A stretch of DNA of 64,000 nucleotides from Pseudoxanthomonas beigongshangi (lineage in GTDB: Bacteria; Pseudomonadota; Gammaproteobacteria; Xanthomonadales; Xanthomonadaceae). Every line of letters starts with the position of its first letter. Within the stretch, counting starts at the first letter, position 1. Positions 7,450-15,608 of this stretch are shown here, piece by piece. The position numbers and the translations under genes were made by a program. Under the pieces are notes generated by a model, which was not told where the DNA came from, made no database searches, and worked only from the letters and a program-made list of their open reading frames with translations. Location: NCBI RefSeq assembly GCF_016820515.1, contig NZ_JADHDV010000021.1:1-64000 (forward strand). The letters run 5' to 3'.

Positions 7450-8649
7450 ATGGGGCCACGAGACATTCACATGCTCAGACTCAGCCAACCCAAGACACTG
7501 GAGGACGAATCCAGGCAGTTGTCTTTGCTCATCAAGAGCGTCACGGACTACGCCATCTACATGCTCGATCCCGAAGGCTACATCTGCTCCTGGAATCCGG
7601 GCGGCCAGCGCATCAAGGGTTATTCCGCGCGGGAAATCATCGGCGAGCATTTCTCCCGCTTCTACACGCCCGAGGACATCGCCGCCGAGGTTCCGCGCAA
7701 CAATCTCCGCGCCGCCGCCGAGCACGGCGGCCTCTCCGCCGAAGGCTGGCGCGTGCGCAAGGACGGCAGCCGGTTCCTGGCCAGCGTCGTCATCGAACCC
7801 ATCTGGGAGGATGGCGATTTGATCGGATTCGCCAAGGTCACGCGCGACGTGACCGAGCGGTATTCGGCGCAGAAGCGACTGGAGGAAGCGCGCGACGCCC
7901 TGCTCCAGGCGCAGAAGATGGAGGCCATCGGCAAGCTCACCCTCGGGCTGGCGCACGACTTCAACAACCTGCTCACGGTCATCCTCAACAGCCTGGACGT
8001 GATCGCGGCCAGGACGGTCGGCAACGACAACATCGCCTCGCCGCTGAAGGCCGCCATCCGCGCCTGCGACCGTGGCGCCCTGCTCACCCGCCAGTTGCTG
8101 ACCTTCGGGCGCGGGCAGAACCTGCTTTCACAACCTACCCACCTGAGCGAACTCATTCGCAAGTCGGCCGACCTGTTCGAGCGTGCCTGCGCGGATCAGG
8201 TCAGCCTGCGCTTCGAGCTGTCCGACCATCTCCCGCCCGTGCTGGTGGATCGGGCCCAGTTGGAAGCGGCCATCCTCAACCTCGTCTGCAACAGCCGCGA
8301 CGCCCTGTCCGGGAACGGCAGCATCGTCGTGCGGACGTCCGCCGCCCTGATGAACAATCCCCTGCAGCCCGACAGCGAACCCTCGCTGCACGTCTGTGCC
8401 GAGGTCAGCGATGACGGGCCCGGCATCCCCGTCGAGCTGCAAGCCAGGGTATTCGACCCCTTCTTCACAACCAAGGAAGTAGGAAAGGGAAGTGGCCTCG
8501 GACTCAGCCAGGTGTTCGGCCTGGCTTCCCAGTCCGGTGGATTTGTCCAACTCGCCAGCAATCCCGGTCAAGGCGCCACCTTCCGCATCTGGTTGCCCGC
8601 AGGCATGGAGAAAGACGATGGAGAAGGTTCGCAGGATACTGTTCGTTGA
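7450..8649 (+). CDS. PAS-domain sensor histidine kinase
   Basis: A soluble-looking 399-aa kinase without membrane segments. A PAS domain covers roughly residues 25-138 (ITDYAIYMLDPEGYICSWN-type start, RVRKDGSRFLASVV, then the PAC-like VTRDVTER). The H-box LTLGLAHDFNNLL puts the phospho-accepting His at 169. The ATPase domain has an N-box around NLVCNSRDAL, a G1 box VSDDGPGIP, FDPFFTTKE and a G2 box GKGSGLGLSQV. This is the HWE/HisKA hybrid-kinase type that senses a cytosolic cue. The start could also be Met at 7471; neither has a strong ribosome-binding site. It overlaps the next gene, its likely partner, by 32 bp. Confidence 0.9.
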   Translation: MGPRDIHMLRLSQPKTLEDESRQLSLLIKSVTDYAIYMLDPEGYICSWNPGGQRIKGYSAREIIGEHFSRFYTPEDIAAEVPRNNLRAAAEHGGLSAEGWRVRKDGSRFLASVVIEPIWEDGDLIGFAKVTRDVTERYSAQKRLEEARDALLQAQKMEAIGKLTLGLAHDFNNLLTVILNSLDVIAARTVGNDNIASPLKAAIRACDRGALLTRQLLTFGRGQNLLSQPTHLSELIRKSADLFERACADQVSLRFELSDHLPPVLVDRAQLEAAILNLVCNSRDALSGNGSIVVRTSAALMNNPLQPDSEPSLHVCAEVSDDGPGIPVELQARVFDPFFTTKEVGKGSGLGLSQVFGLASQSGGFVQLASNPGQGATFRIWLPAGMEKDDGEGSQDTVR

Positions 8650-8968
8650 AGACGAACCCGACATCGCGGAAGTCGTGGCCGACGCCCTGTCTTCCGAAGG
8701 GTTCGAGGTCTGCGTGGCCGCCAACGGCCGTGACGCACTGGAATTGCTTCACACCGGCATTCCATTCGACTCAGTCATCACCGATGTGAGCATGCCGGAC
8801 GGCGTCTCAGGTATCGACGTGGCCCACGAGGCCGCGCGGCTCAATCCCGCGGCGAAAATCATCGTCGCCTCCGGCCATCAGCTGGGGCATCTGCCGCAAC
8901 TGCCGGAACGCTTCGAGTTCATTCCCAAGCCTTACCGATTGGCGGGACTGTTGAATTCGATCGGTTGA
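8618..8968 (+). CDS. single-domain response regulator (CheY-like receiver)
   Basis: A 116-aa receiver without an output domain. It begins inside the kinase gene with GGAGAAAGACG before its ATG at 8618. The acidic pocket is EDE (residues 11-13), the phospho-acceptor is Asp56 in VITDVSMPD, the switch Ser is in IIVASGH, and the conserved Lys is 104 in IPKPYRL. The overlap with the PAS kinase indicates a cognate phosphorelay pair. Output is likely by protein interaction or by relay to a further His protein, since no DNA-binding domain follows. Confidence 0.9.
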   Translation: MEKVRRILFVEDEPDIAEVVADALSSEGFEVCVAANGRDALELLHTGIPFDSVITDVSMPDGVSGIDVAHEAARLNPAAKIIVASGHQLGHLPQLPERFEFIPKPYRLAGLLNSIG

Positions 8969-9074
8969 TCAGTGCGACTAGCTATATTGAGAGCCGGAGC
9001 GCCGCAGGCGGTGGCCACCCGGCTTGAGTTGATTCCCTGCAGCGCTCATGGATACTTTTTTCATGGCACCAGCA

Positions 9075-9623
9075 CTATCTGGAAACGCAGATTTTGTCGC
9101 CTAGCACGAGATGATCTTTCGGCCCTCCGGGAGAGGGCTCCATGCTAACTGGCCAAACGCAGACTTCGATTGCCTGGGAGAGAGCACCATTGAACTCCGA
9201 TGGAACCGGACTGACCACAATCCCCATGAAAATCCTTCCTGGGTTTCGATTCCTGGTGCTGCCGCAGTCGAGGCATCCGGAGGCGACGGCCCGGCCATTC
9301 GAGTATTTCCATTGGATTGGACCCGCGCGCCCTCGCTGGTCGACATTCGTTCGGATGACCGAGTGAAATGCCACCTCGACATTGTTCTCAAGCTGCACGA
9401 CGAGCGCGGAGTTCCTGTGTTCAAGCTCGAATGAAGAGCGCACCTCTTGAGGAAAGTAAGGAGCACGTGACGCAACGTCGATGCAAAAGATCGGAGTACA
9501 TGCAAGCGGATGCCTCACAGGCGGAGGAGTTGCCTGCACGCCAGCGAACACACCAAAAGCCATCACACCCAATGTAGATTTACGAATCCGAGGGGAGAAA
9601 TGAAATGATATTCTACTTCCCAT
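9075..9623 (-). CDS. small exported protein following the orphan RHS gene; possible immunity partner
   Basis: A 182-aa reading whose ATG (9623) overlaps the end of the RHS-tip gene by 11 bp. The N-terminus looks like a signal peptide with a basic region and hydrophobic core (RKSTLGVMAFGVFAGVQA). The mature part contains SFELEHRNSALVVQLENNVE, a Cys pair in GCLDCGS, and FMGIVVSPVPSEFNGALSQA. No family recognised. The competing plus-strand ORF 9111-9434 has no ribosome-binding site and no operon context, so the minus reading is preferred. If the upstream protein is a toxin, a periplasmic immunity role is possible; this is inference. Confidence 0.5.
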   Translation of the reverse strand: MGSRISFHFSPRIRKSTLGVMAFGVFAGVQATPPPVRHPLACTPIFCIDVASRAPYFPQEVRSSFELEHRNSALVVQLENNVEVAFHSVIRTNVDQRGRAGPIQWKYSNGRAVASGCLDCGSTRNRNPGRIFMGIVVSPVPSEFNGALSQAIEVCVWPVSMEPSPGGPKDHLVLGDKICVSR

Positions 9624-10335
9624 GCTCCAGCACCTTGTCCAAGTCTTGCTTGCTACCCAAGCCATTATTCGCATCCTTCATGAAAGATGTTTCGTGCGCC
9701 CGCAAGATGTTTCCTGATGTATTCGCCATTATCTGGTCAGGGCCAAAACCATTCTTGTATCCGGAAAACTCCCTCGCACCCGTCTGAGGATTCTTGGTTT
9801 CGAGATAGCCATCCGATTTCCTCGGATCTCCCAATCCAGGAACGAAATGGAGCGTATCGTGCAGAGTGGCGCCCGCGACGTCAGAACGAGTCGAATCAAT
9901 ATGTGCCACAGAACCGTTGAAGCCTGGTATGACACCTTCACCCTTTGGTGTACGCGGGTTTTGTCCTGGTGAAACATCCATCACATTTCCGGATGGATAC
10001 ATGTTCTTTGCGAGCGGAATGATCTGGAACTTCGTCCCATCTTCGGTGACCAGACCGCTCGCCGCCTTTACCTGGCCCGCAATGAACTCCGGCGTAGCGC
10101 CCGAACCTTGATAATAAACCGGGATGACTACTGTATTGCCATTTTGATATGCAACCCTGCCGTCTGGATCATAAAATCGATAGGGGTTGTTGTTTGCATA
10201 CCAATAGCGATTGAAGTTTGCCCCGGTAACTGGACTCGCCTGCACAGGGTCAACCGAAAGGAACCGCGCCTCCACGCCTAGTGGAAACACGGACAAGGCA
10301 ATCGTACAAAGTGCTCTCCAGCGTCTGAACATCAT
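9613..10335 (-). CDS. orphan RHS-core tip with signal peptide and C-terminal toxin-like domain
   Basis: A 240-aa protein that looks like the last part of an RHS/YD-repeat polymorphic toxin but starts with its own signal peptide (residues 1-23). Residues 24-60 are the end of an RHS core (RFLSVDP, NRYWYANNNPYRFYDPDGR), normally found after more than a thousand residues of repeats. The variable tail (61-240) has HDTLH at 159-163 with a later Asp170 in GLGD, and IMANTSGN near 202-209. These recall a zincin with a Met-turn, but the catalytic Glu is replaced by Asp. The start overlaps the SirB1-like gene as ATGA. Not a simple 3' fragment, since it has its own coupled start and signal sequence. Confidence 0.7.
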   Translation of the reverse strand: MMFRRWRALCTIALSVFPLGVEARFLSVDPVQASPVTGANFNRYWYANNNPYRFYDPDGRVAYQNGNTVVIPVYYQGSGATPEFIAGQVKAASGLVTEDGTKFQIIPLAKNMYPSGNVMDVSPGQNPRTPKGEGVIPGFNGSVAHIDSTRSDVAGATLHDTLHFVPGLGDPRKSDGYLETKNPQTGAREFSGYKNGFGPDQIMANTSGNILRAHETSFMKDANNGLGSKQDLDKVLEHGK

Positions 10336-11336
10336 TGCCCCCTTCTCAATTTTTCATTCTCGACCGATTTCAGATAGTCCGCATCCTGCTCGTCGGTTCC
10401 CGGTGTCCAGCCGAGCGCCTCGGCCTTGCCGAACCAGGCCAGATTCTCCTGGCTCAAGCGCTGGTAGTCCGCCAACTCTGCGGCGGGAATCTTCGCCGCA
10501 TCCGGATAACGACGCACGTAGCGCTCCTGCAACTGGAAATAGTAGGCATTCGCCTTCCATACCAGCGCCACCGGGTCCTTCGGGTTCGCGGACAGGGCCA
10601 TGTCGGTGACGGCCATCAGGTCGTCCACCTGCTGGCTGGCACCGTAGTGCTCCATCAGCGAGCTGGCGATGACGCCCACGCCCTCACGGGGCGACAGGGG
10701 ACGTAGATAGATCCCATTCTGAATCGCCTTTTCGGAGATGCCGGTCTCGCGTTCGTAGCTGCTGTCGTACTTGAATCCCCCGGCAGTGGCCTCGACATTG
10801 AGCCAGGCCTGCTGGGATTCATCGGCGAACTTCACCAGTACATGATTGGGTGCCGTCGCCAACGCCACGGGCAAGCCCAGGCGTTGGCCCAGAATGGCGA
10901 ACAGGATGGGCATGGAGACGCAATTTCCCTTGCGCGTCGCCAGATAGACGGCCAGTTGCTTGTTCTTCGGGTTATGGCCCAAAGGATCGCCCAAGTCGTA
11001 CGTGAACGGTTTTTCCTGGTTCCACGTACCGGGCTCATATAGCGTGCGGAGCAACGCATCGAGTACTTGTCGCGAGGTCGCATTGGCCGGCACCTGGCTA
11101 CGAACCGTCCGTTCCCAGTTGTCCAGTTCGCGCATCACGGCATCAGTGTCGGTTGCCGGTTCGACCAGCCTGTCCACCACCAGTTTGGCGTCGGCGTAGT
11201 CGATGCGCTCATCCTGCAGGGCGAATTGCGCGCGCAAGGGGTCCAGATCGTTCCCTGCCCACGCAGGAGATATCACCGCCATCACACACACGGCCAGACT
11301 CCACGCAAATCCCTTGCCGCAGATTGAAATTCTCAT
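10332..11336 (-). CDS. exported SirB1-like transglutaminase-fold protein
   Basis: A 334-aa protein with a signal peptide (FAWSLAVCVMAVISPAWA, cleaved near residue 27). The core resembles the SirB1/Transglut_core2 family: GNCVSMPILFAILGQRLGLP carries the Cys, and ATAPNHVLVKF the His of a papain-like site. A helical, TPR-like C-terminus follows (AVTDMALSANPKDPVALVWK). Cytoplasmic SirB1 relatives exist; this one is exported. First gene of a three-gene operon with the RHS tip (4-bp overlap) and the small exported protein. It may act on or help the toxin-like product, but that is inference from linkage. Confidence 0.75.
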   Translation of the reverse strand: MRISICGKGFAWSLAVCVMAVISPAWAGNDLDPLRAQFALQDERIDYADAKLVVDRLVEPATDTDAVMRELDNWERTVRSQVPANATSRQVLDALLRTLYEPGTWNQEKPFTYDLGDPLGHNPKNKQLAVYLATRKGNCVSMPILFAILGQRLGLPVALATAPNHVLVKFADESQQAWLNVEATAGGFKYDSSYERETGISEKAIQNGIYLRPLSPREGVGVIASSLMEHYGASQQVDDLMAVTDMALSANPKDPVALVWKANAYYFQLQERYVRRYPDAAKIPAAELADYQRLSQENLAWFGKAEALGWTPGTDEQDADYLKSVENEKLRRGQ

Positions 11337-11524
11337 ACGTTCCCTGTGTCCCCAAGTCCCGGCATCCTAGCGCCGTGCGGAAACCCGTGTCCATTCGCAT
11401 GCGCCAGGACAAACAAATCCAACCGTCGTCATCCCTGCACCGACGGCCGACTGTCCCGTCCGTCGAACAGCCTTGATAGGCAAAGTGCCCGCCAAGCCAC
11501 GACGAAGGCAACGGTAAACCTGCC

Positions 11525-12463
11525 TCATCGCGACGCCGGCGTCCCCGGCGGCTGGATGGCCGGCGCGTGCCGCGCCATCAGTTCCACCACCCAGTCGATG
11601 AACACCCGCAGCTTGCGGCTGACGTGCCGGCTGGGCGGGAACGCCAGATACAACGGCATCGCATCGAGTTGCCAGTCCTCGAACAGCCGCACCAACTCGC
11701 CGCGCGCTGTCGGTCCGTTGGCCATGTATTGCGGCAGCCAAATCACCCCCAGGCCGGCCACCCCGGCGGCCAGATAGGCGTTGCCGTCATCCACCGACAA
11801 TACGTGGCGTCCCTGCACGCGCACCTCTTCCCCGCCCTGGCGCAGGGGAGACATCAAGGCACTGCGGATGCGCGAGCTGCGATAGCCGACGATGCGGTGC
11901 CGGCTGTCTTCCAGTGCCTGCGGATGCGCCGGCGTGCCGTTGCGCGCGAGGTAGGCCGGTGCGGCATAGACGCCGAGCGGCAGATCGGCGACATGGCGGG
12001 CGCGCAGGGACGGGTCGGCGAGTTCGCCGCCCCGTACCACGCAGTCCACGTTCTCGTCGATCAAATCCACCTTGCGATCGCTCGCGCCCAGATCGAGCTG
12101 GATATCCGGATAGCGCGCGTGGAAATCCGGAAGCGCCGGCACCAGCACCAGACTGGCCAGCGGTGCGGGCACGTCCACGCGCAGGCGCCCGCGCGGCGAT
12201 GCGGAAGCAGCGGACAGACTGGTCTCGGCGTCGTCCAGGTCGCCCAGCAGGCGCACCACCCGCTCGTAGTAGGCGGCGCCGTCGGCGGTGACGTTGACCT
12301 TGCGCGTGGTGCGGTTCAGCAGCTTGACCCGCAGATGGGTTTCCAGTTGCTGCACCAGCTGTGTGACGCGGGTCTTGCTGGACTGCAAGGTCTCGGCCGT
12401 CTTGGTGAAGCTGCCGGTTTCCACCACGCGGACGAAGGCCTGCATCGCATCGAGACGGTCCAT
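11525..12463 (-). CDS. LysR-family transcriptional regulator
   Basis: A 312-aa regulator with the LysR winged helix-turn-helix in the first 60 residues (FVRVVETGSFTKTAETLQSS, then VTQLVQQLETHLRVKLLNRT) and a periplasmic-binding-protein-like effector domain (residues ~90-300; GRLRVDVPAPLASLVLVPAL at its start). Divergently placed to two RidA-family genes, with an inverted repeat in the shared promoter region, so it probably controls them and itself. Effector unknown. Confidence 0.93.
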   Translation of the reverse strand: MDRLDAMQAFVRVVETGSFTKTAETLQSSKTRVTQLVQQLETHLRVKLLNRTTRKVNVTADGAAYYERVVRLLGDLDDAETSLSAASASPRGRLRVDVPAPLASLVLVPALPDFHARYPDIQLDLGASDRKVDLIDENVDCVVRGGELADPSLRARHVADLPLGVYAAPAYLARNGTPAHPQALEDSRHRIVGYRSSRIRSALMSPLRQGGEEVRVQGRHVLSVDDGNAYLAAGVAGLGVIWLPQYMANGPTARGELVRLFEDWQLDAMPLYLAFPPSRHVSRKLRVFIDWVVELMARHAPAIQPPGTPASR

Positions 12464-12484
12464 GGGGGTTCCGGACGTTGGGAT

Positions 12485-12503
12485 TGTTTGGATTCTACAA
12501 ACA
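12485..12503. promoter_or_regulatory. candidate LysR operator in the lysR/ridA divergent region
   Basis: Perfect inverted repeat TGTTTG - 7 bases - CAAACA, 21 bp upstream of the LysR start and about 90 bp upstream of the first RidA gene. Spacing and dyad symmetry suit LysR-type binding sites. Inferred, not proven. Confidence 0.55.
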
Positions 12504-12592
12504 GTGATCCCGCGTTCGGCGTGTTTATCGCTCCGGGGCGGCTACCTAGAGTGAGCGGCAGAAACCGGGCGCCGCCCCATCAGGAGATTTCC

Positions 12593-13003
12593 ATGAGTAC
12601 CCGTGATGTCGTCTTTCCCCCGGGCCGCCGTGCCCTGTACGAGCGCAACCGCTATTCCCCGGCAGTGCGTTCCAACGGTTTCCTGTTCGTGTCCGGGCAG
12701 GTCGGCAGCCGCGAGGACGGCTCGCCGGAGCCGGGTTTCGAGGACCAGGTGCGCCAGGCCTTCCGCAACCTCAACGCCATCCTGGCCGAAGCCGGCTGCA
12801 CCTTCGACGATGTCGTGGACGTCACTGTCTTCCTCGTCGACCCGGAGCGGAACTTCGAACGCGCGTGGAAAATCGTGCCCGAATTCTGGGGCGAGGCGCC
12901 GCATCCCGCGCTGACCGGTATCGGCGTGACGTGGCTGTACGGCTTTCAGTTCGAGATCAAGGCCGTCGCCAAGCTGCCGGACGCCGCGCACCCGGCCGCA
13001 TGA
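12593..13003 (+). CDS. RidA/YjgF-family protein (paralog 1)
   Basis: A 136-aa member of the RidA family of trimeric enamine/imine deaminases and relatives. FLFVSGQVGS, FRNLNAILAEAGCTFDDVVDVTVFL and FQFEIKAVAKLP mark the fold. The Arg that is catalytic in E. coli RidA (in the ARSCVEV region) has no counterpart here (HPALTGIGVTWL), so imine deamination by the standard mechanism is unlikely and a different Rid subgroup is implied. The start has CAGGAG at good spacing. A second paralog follows after 24 bp. Confidence 0.85.
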   Translation: MSTRDVVFPPGRRALYERNRYSPAVRSNGFLFVSGQVGSREDGSPEPGFEDQVRQAFRNLNAILAEAGCTFDDVVDVTVFLVDPERNFERAWKIVPEFWGEAPHPALTGIGVTWLYGFQFEIKAVAKLPDAAHPAA

Positions 13004-13027
13004 CCTGACAACAACAGGAGCATCCCC

Positions 13028-13420
13028 ATGACACCGCGTGACCCCGTATTCCCTGCCGGCCGGCACGACCTCTACTCCTCCCAGACCTATTCCGCCGCGA
13101 TCCGATCGGGCGATCTGCTGTTTGTTTCCGGCCAGGTCGGCAGCCGCGGCGATGGCTCGCCCGAACCGGACTTCGAAGCGCAGGTCCGGCTGGCGTTCGC
13201 CAATCTCGAAGCGACCCTGGAAGCCGGTGGCTGCGGGCTGGACGACATTGTCGACGTGACCACCTTCCATACCGACCCGGAACACCAGTTCGGCACCGTC
13301 ATGAAGATCAAGAGCGAAATCTTCCCCAAGGCGCCCTATCCGAACTGGACTGCGGTCGGCGTGAACTGGCTGGCGGGCTTCGACTTCGAGATCAAGGTGA
13401 TTGCGCGGATTCCTGGCTGA
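13028..13420 (+). CDS. RidA/YjgF-family protein (paralog 2)
   Basis: A 130-aa paralog of the preceding gene, sharing FVSGQVGSR, DGSPEP, the LEAGGC-DDIVDVTTF region and an FDFEIKVIARIPG ending. It too lacks the RidA catalytic Arg (YPNWTAVGVNWL). ACAGGAGC precedes the ATG. Tandem duplication followed by divergence is the simplest history; co-transcription with paralog 1 and control by the divergent LysR protein are likely. Its 3' end overlaps a convergent gene by 29 bp. Confidence 0.85.
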   Translation: MTPRDPVFPAGRHDLYSSQTYSAAIRSGDLLFVSGQVGSRGDGSPEPDFEAQVRLAFANLEATLEAGGCGLDDIVDVTTFHTDPEHQFGTVMKIKSEIFPKAPYPNWTAVGVNWLAGFDFEIKVIARIPG

Positions 13421-13778
13421 GTTCAGCTGTCCCCTGATGGTAGACCATGCGCCACTGCTTCTGATCGAGGCGCCAGATTGAGCAGCGCCTGGATACGGCG
13501 GGCGCGCCGCCCGCGGTACGGGTTACCGAGTAAGTAACAAGACCGACCGTGGGCGCGATCAGGCGCACCGTGAGATCTTCGGCGCGAAACAAAATGCCCA
13601 TCTCCGAAGGAAGGCGGGCGAGCACCTCGTCCTTTCCAAACGCCCTGCCGCTGGCTGCCACTTCAATGAAGTCGTCCGCGATGAGCCTGTCCAGAAGAAC
13701 GGAATCGGAACGGCCTGCGGGATCGAGCAGATCCAATTCCAGTTGTTTCAGTAGTTTGGATTCATCTGTCATGACCAT
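13392..13778 (-). CDS. NTF2-like / DUF4440 (SnoaL-type) protein
   Basis: A 128-aa cone-fold protein: LLKQLELDLLDPAGRSDSVL, LIADDFIEVAASGRAFGKDE, a central sheet VRLIAPTVGLVTYSVTRT and the typical final strand pair CSIWRLDQKQWRMVYHQGT. Members bind or convert small ligands; the substrate here is unknown. Convergent with the second RidA gene, with a 29-bp 3' overlap. Confidence 0.8.
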   Translation of the reverse strand: MVMTDESKLLKQLELDLLDPAGRSDSVLLDRLIADDFIEVAASGRAFGKDEVLARLPSEMGILFRAEDLTVRLIAPTVGLVTYSVTRTAGGAPAVSRRCSIWRLDQKQWRMVYHQGTAELSQESAQSP

Positions 13779-13977
13779 TTGATTACCTGGTAGCAGGTAC
13801 CCGGAACCGGGCTATTCGTACATTTACGGAACACCCTATGGGCTGCCATCCTCAGTCCACCTGACATAACCGCTCGGCCAAACCAGCAAACAAGCGCAAA
13901 AGCGGCACTTCCGATTCGCCCCGCGGCTCCCGCCTGCGTGTTTCCGGACAGCTCAGCCGCCCACAGGAATCAACTGG

Positions 13978-14490
13978 CTAGCTCGGCAGATTCGACCGGA
14001 CCAAGGCAGCGGTTTCAGCCAACTGCCCGGCGGAAACCCGAACCCTGGCCAGACGCTGCGCATCCCCGCTCGGATCGTGCGGCGTCCCCCGTTGACGTCC
14101 GGCGCCATCGAAGGTCGCGAGTTGGGGCGGTCCGATGCCCCAGTCGCTGCCTTTCTGCCGGGGCACGACATGGAAATGGAAGTGCGGTGTTTCCTGTCCA
14201 CTGTAGACCCCGTTGTTCTGGAAAGTCAGTATTCCAAGGGGCTGATATGTCCTGACCAGCGCCTCCGCGAGCCGCTTGGCCGACACCAGTACTTCTTCGC
14301 ATTCCTGGCGGGAAAGATCGAGCAGCGTGGCGACATGCCGGCGTGTGATGACACAACACTGGCCGACTTCGAATTGCCAGGGATTGATCACGGTAAGCGT
14401 ATGTTCGCCCTCATCGATGACCGCCCATCTGTCTTCGCGTCCCGCCGTTTCACAAAGATCGCAGGGGTCTCTTATGGGGAGTTCTATCAA
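13978..14490 (-). CDS. HIT-family nucleotide hydrolase/transferase-like protein
   Basis: A 170-aa protein with the histidine-triad signature HFHFHVVP (His 103, 105, 107; the last precedes the nucleophile region) and the upstream strand GILTFQNNGVYSGQE. An N-terminal CDLC pair suggests zinc, as in several HIT proteins. The C-terminal 55 residues are an extension relative to HinT. Distinct from the hinT-type gene at 54274. The substrate is probably a nucleoside phosphoramidate or dinucleotide, by family knowledge only. Confidence 0.85.
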   Translation of the reverse strand: MIELPIRDPCDLCETAGREDRWAVIDEGEHTLTVINPWQFEVGQCCVITRRHVATLLDLSRQECEEVLVSAKRLAEALVRTYQPLGILTFQNNGVYSGQETPHFHFHVVPRQKGSDWGIGPPQLATFDGAGRQRGTPHDPSGDAQRLARVRVSAGQLAETAALVRSNLPS

Positions 14491-14575
14491 TCGCCCTCTC
14501 CTATCATTTCTTTAGCTCGACGAGACGGCGGCTGCATCCCGCCAGAAAGGAAATCCAGTTCGAGTTGATACATCC

Positions 14576-14924
14576 TCACTCGGCTGAAATGGATTCAGCT
14601 GGGCCTGCTACTTCGCCGGTTCGGGTATCCACCCTCCAGGTGCCTACGATATGACCATCGATTGCATACGTGACAATGAAGAGGTGGGTACTGTCGACAA
14701 CACCAGGCCCAAAAGGACGTTTGGCCGACCAGGTCCGCTCTTCCGTGTCATGCCACCATTGATCCGCCTCATCCATCTTCCTGACCTCGTCAGCACGATG
14801 TTGCATGACAAGGCGAATCGCTTCTGCATGAGGCGACTCTTCCGCCCCCCGCCGTATCCGCCGCATGCAAATGGGGCGCCGAAAACAGGCAAACAAGCAG
14901 GAATAAGGTTTGCGCAATTTTCAT
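14576..14924 (-). pseudogene. exported small protein, split by a frameshift in a G6 run
   Basis: From ATG 14924 the reading gives a clean signal peptide (MKIAQTLFLLVCLFSAPHLH) and then runs out of frame. The downstream frame from the same point encodes a convincing 90-residue domain (EESPHAEAIRLVMQHRADEV ... HIVGTWRVDTRTGEVAGPAE). The switch falls in a run of six C on the plus strand (14845-14850). Removing one base joins signal peptide and mature domain into one protein of about 115 aa. The remaining ORF start at 14917 would give an unlikely basic N-terminus. Either a real inactivating or phase-variable slip, or a sequencing error. Confidence 0.7.
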
Positions 14925-15031
14925 GTTCGATCCGGCGATTCGCTGATTCAACGACACTAGTTCATTTTGAAATCGTTGGGTTCAGCCAACAAGCGACACG
15001 TGGCGGCCCCAATGGCATGAACGCTCAGCCG

Positions 15032-15451
15032 TCAGAGCTCGTCCAGCACCGAATCCCTATACTTGAACGAGTTCAGGATCCACGCCTGCCCAGGGCGATA
15101 GAACACAAACTGCCAGACGATGGCGTGCTTCTCGAACTTTTGAAGATAGACGTACTTGAGCACCGAATCGCCGGCCCGGCTTTCGGAGATGAACTCATAT
15201 CCGATGCTCTTTCCGAACCTCGCCTCCATGACGGGAACCTGGAGCATGGCCTGACTGGCCAGCGCATCAAGTTCCACCTTGGGAATGACGGTATAGACGG
15301 CACCGATCTGATCGAATCCGCCTTTCAGATTACCTGTCGCGACTTCCTTCATTACCGAATCGGAGAACGCCTTGGTCTCGCTCTCTGATTTGAAATCACG
15401 CGCATGCAGGGTGAAGGGAAGCAGGAATAGTAGAAAAAACAAGCGCGACAT
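15032..15451 (-). CDS. exported DUF4019-like small protein
   Basis: A 139-aa exported protein; the start at 15451 is fixed by AGGAG five bases upstream and by the signal peptide MSRLFFLLFLLPFTLHA. The mature part, FKSESETKAFSDSVMKEVATG ... FGKSIGYEFISESRAGDS ... VWQFVFYRPGQAWILNSFKY, looks like a small NTF2-like periplasmic fold with a strand-rich second half. The family name is a suggestion only. Function unknown. It neighbours the frameshifted exported gene on the same strand. Confidence 0.7.
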   Translation of the reverse strand: MSRLFFLLFLLPFTLHARDFKSESETKAFSDSVMKEVATGNLKGGFDQIGAVYTVIPKVELDALASQAMLQVPVMEARFGKSIGYEFISESRAGDSVLKYVYLQKFEKHAIVWQFVFYRPGQAWILNSFKYRDSVLDEL

Positions 15452-15608
15452 TACGTCTCCTGATGGCAAATGCTGATAAATGGCCGTTCGAGTACGGCTA
15501 AGCGACATATCCGAAATAGACCCCGTCGCGCCCCTTGGTACGGCAGGATCTTAGGTCCGCCAAGCCCGACTAACAAGCCAATGGGGTTGCCTCCAGAGGC
15601 TGTACCCG

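Noticed and set aside
9111-9434. 107-aa plus-strand ORF opposite the exported protein after the RHS tip
   Set aside because: Fairly even codon use, but no ribosome-binding site and no operon context. The minus ORF has a signal peptide and an overlap with the upstream gene. Not fully excluded.
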